Shown here: positions 53,862-62,306 of the stretch, piece after piece
Layout: each line of letters opens with the position of its first letter
Numbering within the stretch: position 1 is the first letter of the stretch
NCBI RefSeq assembly: GCF_014926405.1
Contig: NZ_JACXXJ020000005.1
Coordinates: forward strand, 2,299,001-2,363,000
Origin: Agrobacterium vitis
GTDB taxonomy: Bacteria; Pseudomonadota; Alphaproteobacteria; Rhizobiales; Rhizobiaceae
Direction: 5' to 3'
DNA length: 64,000 nucleotides
The notes under the pieces: generated by a model
Told to the model about the DNA's origin: nothing
Databases searched by the model: none
What the model saw: the letters and a program-made list of their open reading frames with translations, nothing else
Made by a program: the position numbers and the translations under genes

Positions 53862-56815
53862 ATATAGTCAGAAACTCATCCGAGGCCAATTCCCTGCGGT
53901 TTTTTGAGCCGAAAAAGGGCTTATCCAATTCGGGCCTGTTGCGGTTTGCCGCTGGCCTTCTGGTGCTGGTCATGGCGCTAACCGGGTTTGGCGCGGGCAT
54001 GGGCCATGCCGCCGAACCGGTGAAGATCTCGCGTGATGACACCGCGCTCGACCTGACCGCGACCACGGAAATCCATCTCAATCAGGGCGAGGCGTTTCAG
54101 GTCTCCACCGCCGCTGGTTCGGATGGCATCCGCCGCCGTATCGAAGTGCGCGCCTCGTCAGCGCAGCACCAGGGCGATTGGGCGGTGTTTGCGCTCGCCA
54201 ATGTGTCCGACGAGCAGCTGGAGCGGGTGATCGTCGCGCCACATTATCGTCTCGTCAATTCCAAGGTGTTCTGGCCGGATCTCGGCTCGCAGCGGATCAT
54301 TTCCATCACCCCCAGCGAGGGATTTTCGCTGGACCGGGTGCCGAGCGACGATGCCGACGTGTTTCGCATCACCCTCAATCCGGGCGCGGTGGTGACGTTC
54401 GTGGCCGAACTGGCAACGCCGAACCTGCCGCAGATTTACCTGTGGGAGCCGGATGCCTATAAGGATACGATCAACTCGTTCACGCTCTATCGCGGCATCG
54501 TGCTGGGCATTTCCGGCCTGCTGGCGGTGTTCCTAACCATTCTGTTCGTGGTGCGCGGCACCTCCATGCTGCCCGCCGCCGCCTCGCTGGCCTGGGCAGT
54601 GCTCGCCTATATCTGCGTCGATTTCGGTTTCCTCGGCAAGCTGATCAGCATCACCACCCATAGCGAGCAGATCTGGCGAGCCGGGGCCGAAGTGGGTCTG
54701 GCCTCCGGCTTCGTGATCTTTCTCTTTACCTATCTCAACCTCAATCGTTGGCATGTGAACCTCGGCTACGCAACCTTTGCCTGGATCTTGGGCCTGGTGC
54801 TGCTGTTTGGCGTGGCAATCTACGATCCGTCGATTGCCGCAGGTATTGCCCGACTGTCCTTTGCGCTGACAGCCACGGCGGGGATCGCGCTGATCGTCTA
54901 TCTCGGCTTGAACCGTTATGACCGCGCCATCCTGCTGGTGCCGACCTGGACGCTGATCATCGTCTGGCTGATTGCCGGCTGGATGACGGTGACGGGACGG
55001 TTGTCGAACGACATCATCCAGCCTGCTCATGGCGGCGCGCTGGTGCTGATCGTGCTGCTGATCGGCTTCACCGTCATGCAGCACGCCTTTGCTGGCGGTG
55101 GCTATAACCAGGGCCTGTTTTCCGATCTGGAGCGGCAATCCCTGGCGCTGACCGGGGCTGGCGATATCGTCTGGGACTGGGATGTGGCCCGCGACCGGGT
55201 GGTGACCATTCCCGACATTTCCACCCGGCTCGGCCTGAGCCACGGCGCGCTGCACGGGGCTGCCCGCAACTGGATTCCCAGCCTGCATCCCGATGACCGC
55301 GACCGGTTTCGCGCCACACTGGACGTGCTGCTGGAACACAAGCGCGGGCGGCTGAACCACGAATTCCGCATCCGCGCCGATGACGGGCATTTCCACTGGC
55401 TGCATATCCGTGCCCGGCCCGTATTGGGAGCCAACGGCGAAATCATCCGCTGCATCGGTACGATTGCCGATGTCACCGAACAGAAAAACACCGTCGACCG
55501 GCTGTTGCAGGATGCGATCAACGACAATCTCACCGGCTTGCCGAACCGAGAAGTGTTTCTGGACCGTTTGCAGACGCTTTTGACCGTGACCGCCACCGCC
55601 GATACGGTGCGCCCGACGGTCATGATTGTCGATATCGACAATTTCGGTCGGGTCAACGACATGCTCGGGATTTCCGCCGGAGACAATATCCTGATCGCGC
55701 TGACCCGGCGGTTGCGGCGGCTATTGAAGCCGCAGGATACGCTGGCCCGGCTTTCGGGAGACCAATTCGGCCTGATCCTGATTTCGGAGCGCGATCCGGC
55801 CAAGGTCGCCGATTTTGCCGATGCGATGAGCAAGGCGATCATGGTGCCGATCAATTTCGCCAATCGGGAGATCAATCTGACCGCCTCCATCGGCCTGGTC
55901 TCCTGGGTGGACCAGCAGGAAAGCGCTGCCGGACTGTTGTCGGATGCCGAGCTTGCCATGTACCGCGCCAAGCGCGGTGGCGGCAACAAGGTGGAGCCGT
56001 TCCGCCCGGCCTTCCGGGGCACCGTCTCGGAAAAGCTTCAGCTGGAAACCGAACTTGCCCGCGCCGTCGAGCGCGGCGAATTGACCATGGTCTATCAGCC
56101 GATCGTCCGGCTGGATGACGAGGAGCTGGCCGGTTTCGAAGCGCTGATGCGCTGGGAACACCCCAAGCGCGGCACCATCTCCCCCTCCGAATTCATACCC
56201 CTGGCGGAAAGCTGCGACCTGATCATGCCGCTCGGCATGTTCGCGCTGGAGCGGGCGGCAACGGATCTGGTGGAATGGGAAAAACAGACGGGCGAAATGC
56301 CGATTTTCGTCTCCGTCAACCTGTCCAGCGCCCAGCTGATCAACAACACGCTCTATACCGACATCCGCAGTCTGCTCAGCCGAGTCAATTGCAATCCGGC
56401 CCGGCTGAAACTGGAGCTGACCGAATCCGTCGTCGTCGAAAATCCGGAACAGGCAAGGCTGGTGCTGGAGAAGCTGAAGGATATCGGGCTCAGTCTCGCT
56501 TTGGATGATTTCGGCACCGGCTATTCCTCGCTGTCCTATCTGACCCGCTTTCCCTTCGATACGCTGAAACTCGACCGGGAACTGGTGACCGACACCAGCG
56601 AGCGGCGCAATATCCTGCTGCGCTCAGTCATCGGCATGGCCAAGGACATGGGCATGGATGTCGTGGCGGAAGGCGTTGCCAGCGAGGACGATGGGGACGA
56701 ACTGGCCCAGATGGGCTGCCACTATGGCCAGAGCTTCCTCTACGGCGCTCCGGTCGGCCCGGAAGCGGTCATGCGTCTTTTGAAAGACCAGCAACAGCGA
56801 GCAAAGCGGGCTTGA
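53858..56815 (+). CDS. Membrane GGDEF-EAL protein with PAS domain, degenerate GGDEF
   Basis: The 985-residue protein has a signal or first TM near residue 30 and a periplasmic 7TMR-DISM-like domain at about 60-200. Some seven TM helices lie at about 205-410, PAS at about 430-540, GGDEF at about 565-715 and EAL at about 735-975. The cyclase motif reads SGDQF instead of GGDEF, so synthesis of c-di-GMP is doubtful. The EAL part keeps EALMRWEHP, VNLSS, ELTES, LDDFGTGYSSL and AEGV, so a phosphodiesterase is likely. ATG 53858 overlaps the GNAT stop. Confidence 0.92.
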   Translation: MNIVRNSSEANSLRFFEPKKGLSNSGLLRFAAGLLVLVMALTGFGAGMGHAAEPVKISRDDTALDLTATTEIHLNQGEAFQVSTAAGSDGIRRRIEVRASSAQHQGDWAVFALANVSDEQLERVIVAPHYRLVNSKVFWPDLGSQRIISITPSEGFSLDRVPSDDADVFRITLNPGAVVTFVAELATPNLPQIYLWEPDAYKDTINSFTLYRGIVLGISGLLAVFLTILFVVRGTSMLPAAASLAWAVLAYICVDFGFLGKLISITTHSEQIWRAGAEVGLASGFVIFLFTYLNLNRWHVNLGYATFAWILGLVLLFGVAIYDPSIAAGIARLSFALTATAGIALIVYLGLNRYDRAILLVPTWTLIIVWLIAGWMTVTGRLSNDIIQPAHGGALVLIVLLIGFTVMQHAFAGGGYNQGLFSDLERQSLALTGAGDIVWDWDVARDRVVTIPDISTRLGLSHGALHGAARNWIPSLHPDDRDRFRATLDVLLEHKRGRLNHEFRIRADDGHFHWLHIRARPVLGANGEIIRCIGTIADVTEQKNTVDRLLQDAINDNLTGLPNREVFLDRLQTLLTVTATADTVRPTVMIVDIDNFGRVNDMLGISAGDNILIALTRRLRRLLKPQDTLARLSGDQFGLILISERDPAKVADFADAMSKAIMVPINFANREINLTASIGLVSWVDQQESAAGLLSDAELAMYRAKRGGGNKVEPFRPAFRGTVSEKLQLETELARAVERGELTMVYQPIVRLDDEELAGFEALMRWEHPKRGTISPSEFIPLAESCDLIMPLGMFALERAATDLVEWEKQTGEMPIFVSVNLSSAQLINNTLYTDIRSLLSRVNCNPARLKLELTESVVVENPEQARLVLEKLKDIGLSLALDDFGTGYSSLSYLTRFPFDTLKLDRELVTDTSERRNILLRSVIGMAKDMGMDVVAEGVASEDDGDELAQMGCHYGQSFLYGAPVGPEAVMRLLKDQQQRAKRA

Positions 56816-56854
56816 TCATACCGGAGGGTGGGGCTGCTCAGGCCCTGGTTTTCT

Positions 56855-57562
56855 TCACGCCATCCAGTCTTCCGTAACCCCGAATTGCGCCCGAAAGCCC
56901 TGCTGTCCGGCCTGCGTGATCCGCAGCGCCCTGCCCTGCGGCTGGCGCGCCACCCAGCCCAGTTCCAGCATTCTGTCCAGCAAGGCCGCGCCCAGCCGTC
57001 CGGCCAGATGCGGACGACGCTCGCTCCAGTCGAGACAGGTGCGGCAGAACGGTCGTCCGCGGGGTGTGGTCGGGGAAAGGTTGATGCCGAAATCGCAGAA
57101 AAACTGCTGCCCGGGTGGTGTCAGCGTAACCGCCTCCTCCCCCAGCTCGATATAGGCCTTGGTCTGCAAGCCGTCAGCCAGCGCCACGCCAAGACGACCG
57201 GCGATGTGATCGTAACAGCTGCGCGCCGAGCGTAGCGCCAAGTCCTTCGGGCCGACCGGATGCAGGCGCCGTGGCCCATCGGCAGCAAGCGACATCAGCG
57301 TCTCCATGGTCGCAGCGACAGCGCGTCCCGCCAAACGGTAATAGCGGTGACGGCCCTGTTTTTCGACCGATAGCAGACGGCCCTCCACCATTCTGGCCAG
57401 ATGGCCACTGGCGGTCGGGGCGCTGACGCCACCATGCAGCGCCAACTCGCCCGCAGTCAACGCCTGCCCGCCCATCAAGGCGATCAGCATATTGGCGCGG
57501 GCCGGGTCCCCCATCAGGGAGGCAATTTCAGCCAGCATGTTTCCAGACGCGATGTTCGACAT
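56855..57562 (-). CDS. ArsR-family transcriptional regulator
   Basis: The 235-residue protein has an ArsR winged helix (LMGDPARANMLIALMGGQALTAGEL and APTASGHLARMVEGRLLSVEKQGRHRYY) in its first 90 residues, the two parts given separately. A C-terminal domain has two Cys-x-x-Cys-like features (FCRTCLDWSERRPHLAGRLG). The start is placed at 57562. The frame is open to 57739, but a dyad at 57601-57630 and the divergent transporter start suggest promoter there. It should control the adjacent DMT transporter; the ligand is unknown. Confidence 0.82.
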   Translation of the reverse strand: MSNIASGNMLAEIASLMGDPARANMLIALMGGQALTAGELALHGGVSAPTASGHLARMVEGRLLSVEKQGRHRYYRLAGRAVAATMETLMSLAADGPRRLHPVGPKDLALRSARSCYDHIAGRLGVALADGLQTKAYIELGEEAVTLTPPGQQFFCDFGINLSPTTPRGRPFCRTCLDWSERRPHLAGRLGAALLDRMLELGWVARQPQGRALRITQAGQQGFRAQFGVTEDWMA

Positions 57563-57600
57563 GGCCTCACTATAGGCCGCTGAAGACGGACTGTCATCAT

Positions 57601-57630
57601 GCAACACTTCGGTTATGGCCGAAGCATTGT
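57601..57630. promoter_or_regulatory. Candidate ArsR operator
   Basis: CTTCGG-N6-CCGAAG with weaker CAA/TTG flanks is a dyad between the divergent arsR and transporter genes. Binding is inferred. Confidence 0.45.
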
Positions 57631-57687
57631 CGCCAGCGACTGGGCTACCAAGGCGCATCAAACCATCCCGACAGAAAGTGATAATCC

Positions 57688-58620
57688 ATGGAAAAACCGG
57701 TCCTTTTGAAAGAACTTGCCCTGCTTTTGGCTTTGGCAACAGTTTGGGGCGCTGCCTATAGTTTCATCCGCATCGGGGTGGAGACCATTCCACCGATCAC
57801 GCTGATTGCCGCCCGCACCCTGCTGGCCGGCGGGTTGTTGCTTGCCATTCTGTGGATGCGCGGCATGACACTGCCCCGCGACAGCGCCACCTGGCGGCGG
57901 TTCTTCATCCAGTCCTGCCTCAACAGCGCCCTGCCCTTCACCCTGATTGCCTGGGCGGAACTGCATGTCGAGGCAGGGCTAGCGGTGATCCTCAATGCCC
58001 TGACGCCAATCTTCACCTTCCTGATCACTGTCGCCTTCACCCGGCATGAACACGTCGGCCTGCGCAAACTGCTTGGCGTCTTGCTGGGGATTTCCGGCAC
58101 CTGCCTGATCGTCGGCTTCAACGCCTTTCATTCCGCCGGAACCGATCTCCTCGCGCAATGCGCCGTCATCCTGGCATCGGTCTGCTATGCGATGGCCGCG
58201 ATTTTCGGACGGAATTTTAAGGGACTAGATCCAATGATGCCTGCCACCGGCTCGCTTTTGTGTGGGGCGGCCATGCTCATTCCGCTCAGCCTGATCGTGG
58301 ACAAGCCCTGGACGCTGGCGGTCTCCGCCTCTTCACTGGCAGCATTGCTGGCACTCGCGGTGTTTTCCACCGCGCTGGCTTTTGTGATCTATTTCCGGCT
58401 TGTCCACACGCTGGGCTCGGTCGCCACCACATCCCAGGCCTATCTGCGGGTGCCGATCGGGGTCGGCATCGGCGCGATTTTTCTTGGGGAGCGCTATAGC
58501 CCGACCGTGCTCGCCGGTCTCGTCCTTGTCGTGGCCGGTGTCATCGTCATGACCTTGCCCGCTTCGCTCAAGCTACCCCGCATCCTTCGTCCGTTGCGCC
58601 GAAAACCTCAACAGCCCTGA
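57688..58620 (+). CDS. EamA/DMT-family transporter
   Basis: The 310-residue protein has ten TM helices in two EamA repeats. The first begins LALLLALATVWGAAYSFIRI and the second includes LASVCYAMAAIFGRNFKG. Such carriers export amino acids, nucleotides or drug-like compounds. It diverges from an ArsR regulator. Its TGA is directly followed by the YqgE stop on the other strand, so the two genes meet tail to tail without a gap. Confidence 0.88.
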   Translation: MEKPVLLKELALLLALATVWGAAYSFIRIGVETIPPITLIAARTLLAGGLLLAILWMRGMTLPRDSATWRRFFIQSCLNSALPFTLIAWAELHVEAGLAVILNALTPIFTFLITVAFTRHEHVGLRKLLGVLLGISGTCLIVGFNAFHSAGTDLLAQCAVILASVCYAMAAIFGRNFKGLDPMMPATGSLLCGAAMLIPLSLIVDKPWTLAVSASSLAALLALAVFSTALAFVIYFRLVHTLGSVATTSQAYLRVPIGVGIGAIFLGERYSPTVLAGLVLVVAGVIVMTLPASLKLPRILRPLRRKPQQP

Positions 58621-59226
58621 TCAGGCGTGGCCAGCCTCTGCCGACAGGGTCGCGGGGCTGATGCCGATCAGAGCCAGCGCCCGGTCATATTTGTTGTCGA
58701 GGACCGGATCGAAGATCAGGTCTTCGGAGGCCGGGCAGTTCAGCCAGCCATTGTTGGCGATTTCCGCCTCCAACTGGCCCGGCCCCCAGCCTGCATAGCC
58801 AAGCAGCATCGTGGCGCGCGCCGGGCCGCGTCCGTCGGAAATGGCGCGGACGATGTCGAGCGTCGCGGTCAGGGAAATATCGTCGCTGACCGGAATGCTG
58901 CTGTCGCTCAGGTAATCGTCGGAATGCAGCACAAAGCCACGGCCAGTTTCCACCGGGCCGCCGCATTGAATGGGGAAGTTGCGGGCATGGTCAGGCAGCA
59001 TGATCGCATCGTTCTGGTCGATCAGGTCGAGATGCAGCAGGATATCGGCGAATTTGACCGGCTGGGTGCGGTTGATGATGAAGCCCATGGCGCCAGCCGT
59101 CGTATGGGCGCAGACATAGACGACACTGCGGGTAAAATTACCGTCCACCATGCCGGGCATGGCGATCAGGAAATGGCCGTCGAGAAACCCACGTTCACGA
59201 TCGGACTTCAAAGTGGAAAAAGCCAT
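58621..59226 (-). CDS. YqgE/AlgH family protein
   Basis: The 201-residue protein has the family signature [20 protein letters not shown] at residue 19, then GAMGFIINR. Mid-protein are [14 protein letters not shown] and [16 protein letters not shown]. The family (DUF179, AlgH/YqgE) is widespread with unclear molecular function. It diverges from the DsbD-domain gene downstream, with about 240 bases between the starts. Confidence 0.93.
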   Translation of the reverse strand: MAFSTLKSDRERGFLDGHFLIAMPGMVDGNFTRSVVYVCAHTTAGAMGFIINRTQPVKFADILLHLDLIDQNDAIMLPDHARNFPIQCGGPVETGRGFVLHSDDYLSDSSIPVSDDISLTATLDIVRAISDGRGPARATMLLGYAGWGPGQLEAEIANNGWLNCPASEDLIFDPVLDNKYDRALALIGISPATLSAEAGHA

Positions 59227-59467
59227 GCTGCCTCCGGTTTGTTCGGAACGCCGATCTATCGGAAAAGAACATCATACGCCGTCGTGCCGGGCATTCCCCT
59301 CGCATCTGCCAAGCGCCGCCCGGCATTTCATATCTGCTTCTGGCGCAAGTCATATCCTTAAGCCATGGTCTTCAAGATGGGGCATAGTTGCGCATCAATC
59401 AACCGAAAATGATAAAACCGTAAAAAGCGTGATTGGCAGCGGTGATCGGGCTGGTCTAAATAGCCGC

Positions 59468-60349
59468 ATGATCCTTCCTTTGTTTTCCAACGGTCCGGTT
59501 TTTCCTGCGCTAGCCGGCCTGCTCTTTGCGGGTCTCCTGGCGCTGACACCTCTTGGCGATGCCTGCGCCGCCACCTCCGACTGGGCAACCAGCGATGGGG
59601 GCCGGATGCGGGTGATCGTGCTGCCACCGGCTCCGGATGGAACCCGGCAGGCAGGCCTGCAGATCGAGCCGAATGACGGCTGGTTTACCTATTGGCGCGA
59701 GCCCGGCGACAGCGGAATCCCTCCGCAGCTGACCGCCGCGCCGGAGGCGAAGGTCACGCCCTCGCCGCTGAGCTTTCCGGTGCCCAAGCGCATGGATATC
59801 GGCAGCGTGCGCGATGTCGGCTATGACCACGCTGTGGTGTTTCCCTTCACCTTGAAAAGCAGTGGCGAGGATTGGCAGAGCCCCCTCAAGCTAACGGCCT
59901 TCATCGGCATGTGCCGCAATATCTGCATTCCGTTTCAGGCGGAGTTGAGCATCGATCTCAGCCACGAGGAAACCACCGATGTCGGCGAGGTTAAGCTGAT
60001 CGACAAGGCCAAATCCAAACTGCCTGCGGCGGCTGCGGAGGATTTTTACGTCTCGGACTTCGAGATGGCCCACGATCTCTCCAGCCTTGACGTGTCGCTG
60101 GTCCTGCCCGATGGCTCCAAGGAAGAGCCGCGCATTCTGGTGACCGGACCGGAAGGCTATCTGTTTACCGAATACAAGGCAGTGCAAAGCAAAGGCAATA
60201 GCCGCACCCTGCGCATCGCCCTGCCGAAGCTTCCGCGCAATTATTCGGTGAGCGGCAAGACCTGGCACATTCTGGTGGCAGCCGGCAACAAACGGACCAT
60301 GGAAGCCCCGCTTGCCTTCGCAACAGCCCGCCCTATAGTGCAGCCCTGA
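59468..60349 (+). CDS. DsbD N-terminal-domain-like periplasmic protein
   Basis: The 293-residue protein has an N-terminal signal peptide (FPALAGLLFAGLLALTPLG). An immunoglobulin-like domain of the DsbD-alpha type follows, with WFTYWREPGDSGIPPQL near residue 55. The cysteine pair is in FIGMCRNICIPF near residue 150. This Cys-x3-Cys pair is the equivalent of the thiol-exchange site of DsbD-alpha. No transmembrane electron conduit is fused, so it must receive electrons from another protein. ATG 59468 lacks a clear ribosome site. A peroxiredoxin gene follows at 60421. Confidence 0.82.
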   Translation: MILPLFSNGPVFPALAGLLFAGLLALTPLGDACAATSDWATSDGGRMRVIVLPPAPDGTRQAGLQIEPNDGWFTYWREPGDSGIPPQLTAAPEAKVTPSPLSFPVPKRMDIGSVRDVGYDHAVVFPFTLKSSGEDWQSPLKLTAFIGMCRNICIPFQAELSIDLSHEETTDVGEVKLIDKAKSKLPAAAAEDFYVSDFEMAHDLSSLDVSLVLPDGSKEEPRILVTGPEGYLFTEYKAVQSKGNSRTLRIALPKLPRNYSVSGKTWHILVAAGNKRTMEAPLAFATARPIVQP

Positions 60350-60420
60350 CAGTCAATGGCCGCTGGCGGGCTGCGCTTTTGGAACAGACTGAGACATCAA
60401 GCACAATGAGGAGAGATTTC

Positions 60421-60906
60421 ATGACGATTGCAATTGGCGATACGGTTCCAGCGGCAACATTCAAGGAAAAAACCGCCGACGGCCCGGTCGAGATCAGCAC
60501 CGAAGACCTGTTCAAGGACAAGAAGGTCGTGCTGTTTGCCGTGCCTGGCGCCTTTACCCCGACCTGCACGCTGAACCATCTGCCCGGCTATCTGGAGCAC
60601 CGCGATGCGCTTCTGGCCAAGGGCGTCGATGAGATCGCCGTCCTCTCCGTCAATGACTGGCATGTCATGGGCGCCTGGGCGCAGCATAGCGGCGGCATGG
60701 GCAAGATCCATTTCCTCGCCGATTGGGATGCAAGCTTCTCCAAGGCGCTCGGTCTCGACATGGACCTTTCGGCGGGCGCACTCGGGGTGCGTTCCAAGCG
60801 CTACTCCATGCTGGTGGAAAATGGCGTGGTGAAAAGCCTCGATATCGAGGAAAATCCCGGCCAGGCCACGGTTTCCTCGGCTGAAGCCATGCTGGAACGG
60901 CTGTAA
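60421..60906 (+). CDS. Peroxiredoxin (Prx5 family)
   Basis: The 161-residue protein has the Prx5 active site PGAFTPTCT with peroxidatic Cys49, and the conserved arginine is in LGVRSKRYSML. There is no glutaredoxin fusion. It reduces peroxides with thioredoxin or glutathione. GAGGAGAG precedes the ATG. A strong terminator follows. Confidence 0.93.
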   Translation: MTIAIGDTVPAATFKEKTADGPVEISTEDLFKDKKVVLFAVPGAFTPTCTLNHLPGYLEHRDALLAKGVDEIAVLSVNDWHVMGAWAQHSGGMGKIHFLADWDASFSKALGLDMDLSAGALGVRSKRYSMLVENGVVKSLDIEENPGQATVSSAEAMLERL

Positions 60907-60967
60907 GCTTTCTCTTATTCCCCGGTTTTCTGGAAAGCTGTCTTTTAGCGTTCCACCAAGACAAAGA

Positions 60968-60997
60968 CCCCGGAGGCTCATGCTTCCGGGGTTTTTT
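60968..60997 (+). terminator. Terminator of the peroxiredoxin gene
   Basis: CCCCGGAGGC-TCAT-GCTTCCGGGG stem (one G-T pair), followed by TTTTTT. Confidence 0.88.
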
Positions 60998-61005
60998 ATG
61001 AAGCT

Positions 61006-61303
61006 TAGAGTCTGTCAGGTTCAGATTGATACAGTAAACGACGCAACGGTTTTGCTCCTGGTCTACCCCCCTCTGTCCTGCCGGACATCTCCCCCTCAAG
61101 GGTGGAGATCGATACGCGGAAGCTACTTAACCTAAAGAAACCTCTTTATTTCCAGCATATTAAATCGCTAAAAAAGTATGCGGTCTGTGCTCATTGCCGA
61201 TCTCCCCCCTTGAGGGGGAGATGCCTGGCAAGGCAGAGGGGGGTAAGCGGCACATAAAAACGTTTGCGTCGTGTACTATGTCAGATTGACCAGACGGACT
61301 CTA
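61006..61303. repeat. 298-bp outer inverted repeat enclosing element B
   Basis: The left flank, starting TAGAGTCTGTC at 61006, matches the inverse of the right flank, ending GACGGACTCTA at 61303. Both arms also share CAGATTGA and an ACGACGCAA-CGTTTT stretch before the inner element. TA-type ends again. Confidence 0.6.
61063..61245. mobile_element. 183-bp TA-bounded inverted-repeat element B
   Basis: Arms at 61063-61111 and 61197-61245 are near-copies of those at 36502-36684, and total length is identical (183 bp). The central 85 bp differ. No coding. Probably a MITE-like non-autonomous element. Confidence 0.7.
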
Positions 61304-61371
61304 GATGGCCTGGGATAAGGCTTCCACATCCGCGAAGAACACTTGCCATCGATTTGCCATTATTGTTATAT

Positions 61372-61385
61372 CGTTACACGTAACG
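61372..61385. promoter_or_regulatory. Candidate Zur-type operator upstream of the zinc importer
   Basis: CGTTACACGTAACG is a 14-bp dyad within an AT-rich stretch that also has GTTATA to the left and GTTATTAC to the right. It lies 26 bases before the first coupled start. Zur control is inferred from the operon type, not from a confirmed match. Confidence 0.45.
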
Positions 61386-61410
61386 TTATTACATATAATC
61401 CACGATCGGA

Positions 61411-61545
61411 GTGCAGGCCTTGCAGGACGAAGATCCCATCTTTCCCAGTTTGCTGGCACGGTCCGCCGTTATGCGGCTGGGTTTTGCTTTGGCACTGATT
61501 GGCCTGACCTGGCTTGCCATCCAATGGGCGGTGGCCCTGCCATGA
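61411..61545 (+). CDS. Small membrane ORF coupled to the zinc ABC ATPase
   Basis: The 44-codon frame has a GTG start (GGA just upstream) and ends TGA overlapping the ATPase ATG by four bases (ATGA). The peptide has an acidic start and one membrane segment LGFALALIGLTWLAIQWAV. An internal ATG at 61471 would leave just the membrane part. No family known. The overlap and TM segment support a real gene, perhaps a transporter subunit or a leader for coupling. Confidence 0.55.
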   Translation: MQALQDEDPIFPSLLARSAVMRLGFALALIGLTWLAIQWAVALP

Positions 61546-62306
61546 GCAATCCTGTGATCCGGCTCACCAATCTGACCGTCGCCTATGACCGGCATCCGGC
61601 TGTACATCACGTCAACGGCGTGATCGAGACCGGCAGCCTGACGGCGATTGCCGGGCCGAATGGGGCAGGAAAATCCACCCTGCTGAAGGCGATCATCGGC
61701 GAATTGCGCCCCGCCGAAGGCACGGTGGAGCATAAACTGAAACGCACAGATTTCGGCTATCTGCCGCAGGCCGCCGATATCAATCGCCGGTTTCCGATCA
61801 GCGTATTGGACACCGTGTTGCTCGGTGCCTGGAGCAATAGCGGCGCTTTTGGCCGCATCGCCCGATCCGACATGGACAAAGCAGGCCAGGCCCTGGCGAT
61901 GGTCGGGCTGGAAGGATTTGAGAAGCGCCATATCGGCGCGCTCTCCGCCGGCCAGTTCCAGCGGGTGCTGTTTGCCCGGCTGTTATTGCAGGATGCCAAG
62001 GTGATCCTGCTGGACGAGCCTTTCACCGCTATCGATGCCCGCACCACCCGCGACCTGATTGACATTATCCACGGCTGGCACGGCGATGGCCGCACGGTGG
62101 TTGCGGTCCTGCATGATTTCGACCAGGTGCGCAGCCATTTCCCCGAGACTTTGCTTCTCGCCCGCGAACTGGTCAGCTGGGGTCCGACCCAGGACGCCCT
62201 GTCGTCTGCCAATCTGCTCAAGGCCCGCGCCATGGCTGAGCGCTGGGACGAGGATGCCGAGGTTTGCCGCCCGGCAGATCAGAAAACATCAAGGCCTGCC
62301 GCATGA
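61542..62306 (+). CDS. Zinc-type metal ABC transporter ATPase (AztA-like)
   Basis: The 254-residue protein has Walker A AGPNGAGKST near residue 40, signature LSAGQFQRVLFARLLL near 142, Walker B VILLDEPFTAIDA near 160, and the switch histidine in VAVLHDFDQ. The order ATPase, permease, binding protein matches the AztABC zinc importers, as does the binding protein below. ATG 61542 overlaps the small membrane ORF and its stop overlaps the permease start by four bases. A longer frame to 61305 is not used. Confidence 0.9.
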   Translation: MSNPVIRLTNLTVAYDRHPAVHHVNGVIETGSLTAIAGPNGAGKSTLLKAIIGELRPAEGTVEHKLKRTDFGYLPQAADINRRFPISVLDTVLLGAWSNSGAFGRIARSDMDKAGQALAMVGLEGFEKRHIGALSAGQFQRVLFARLLLQDAKVILLDEPFTAIDARTTRDLIDIIHGWHGDGRTVVAVLHDFDQVRSHFPETLLLARELVSWGPTQDALSSANLLKARAMAERWDEDAEVCRPADQKTSRPAA

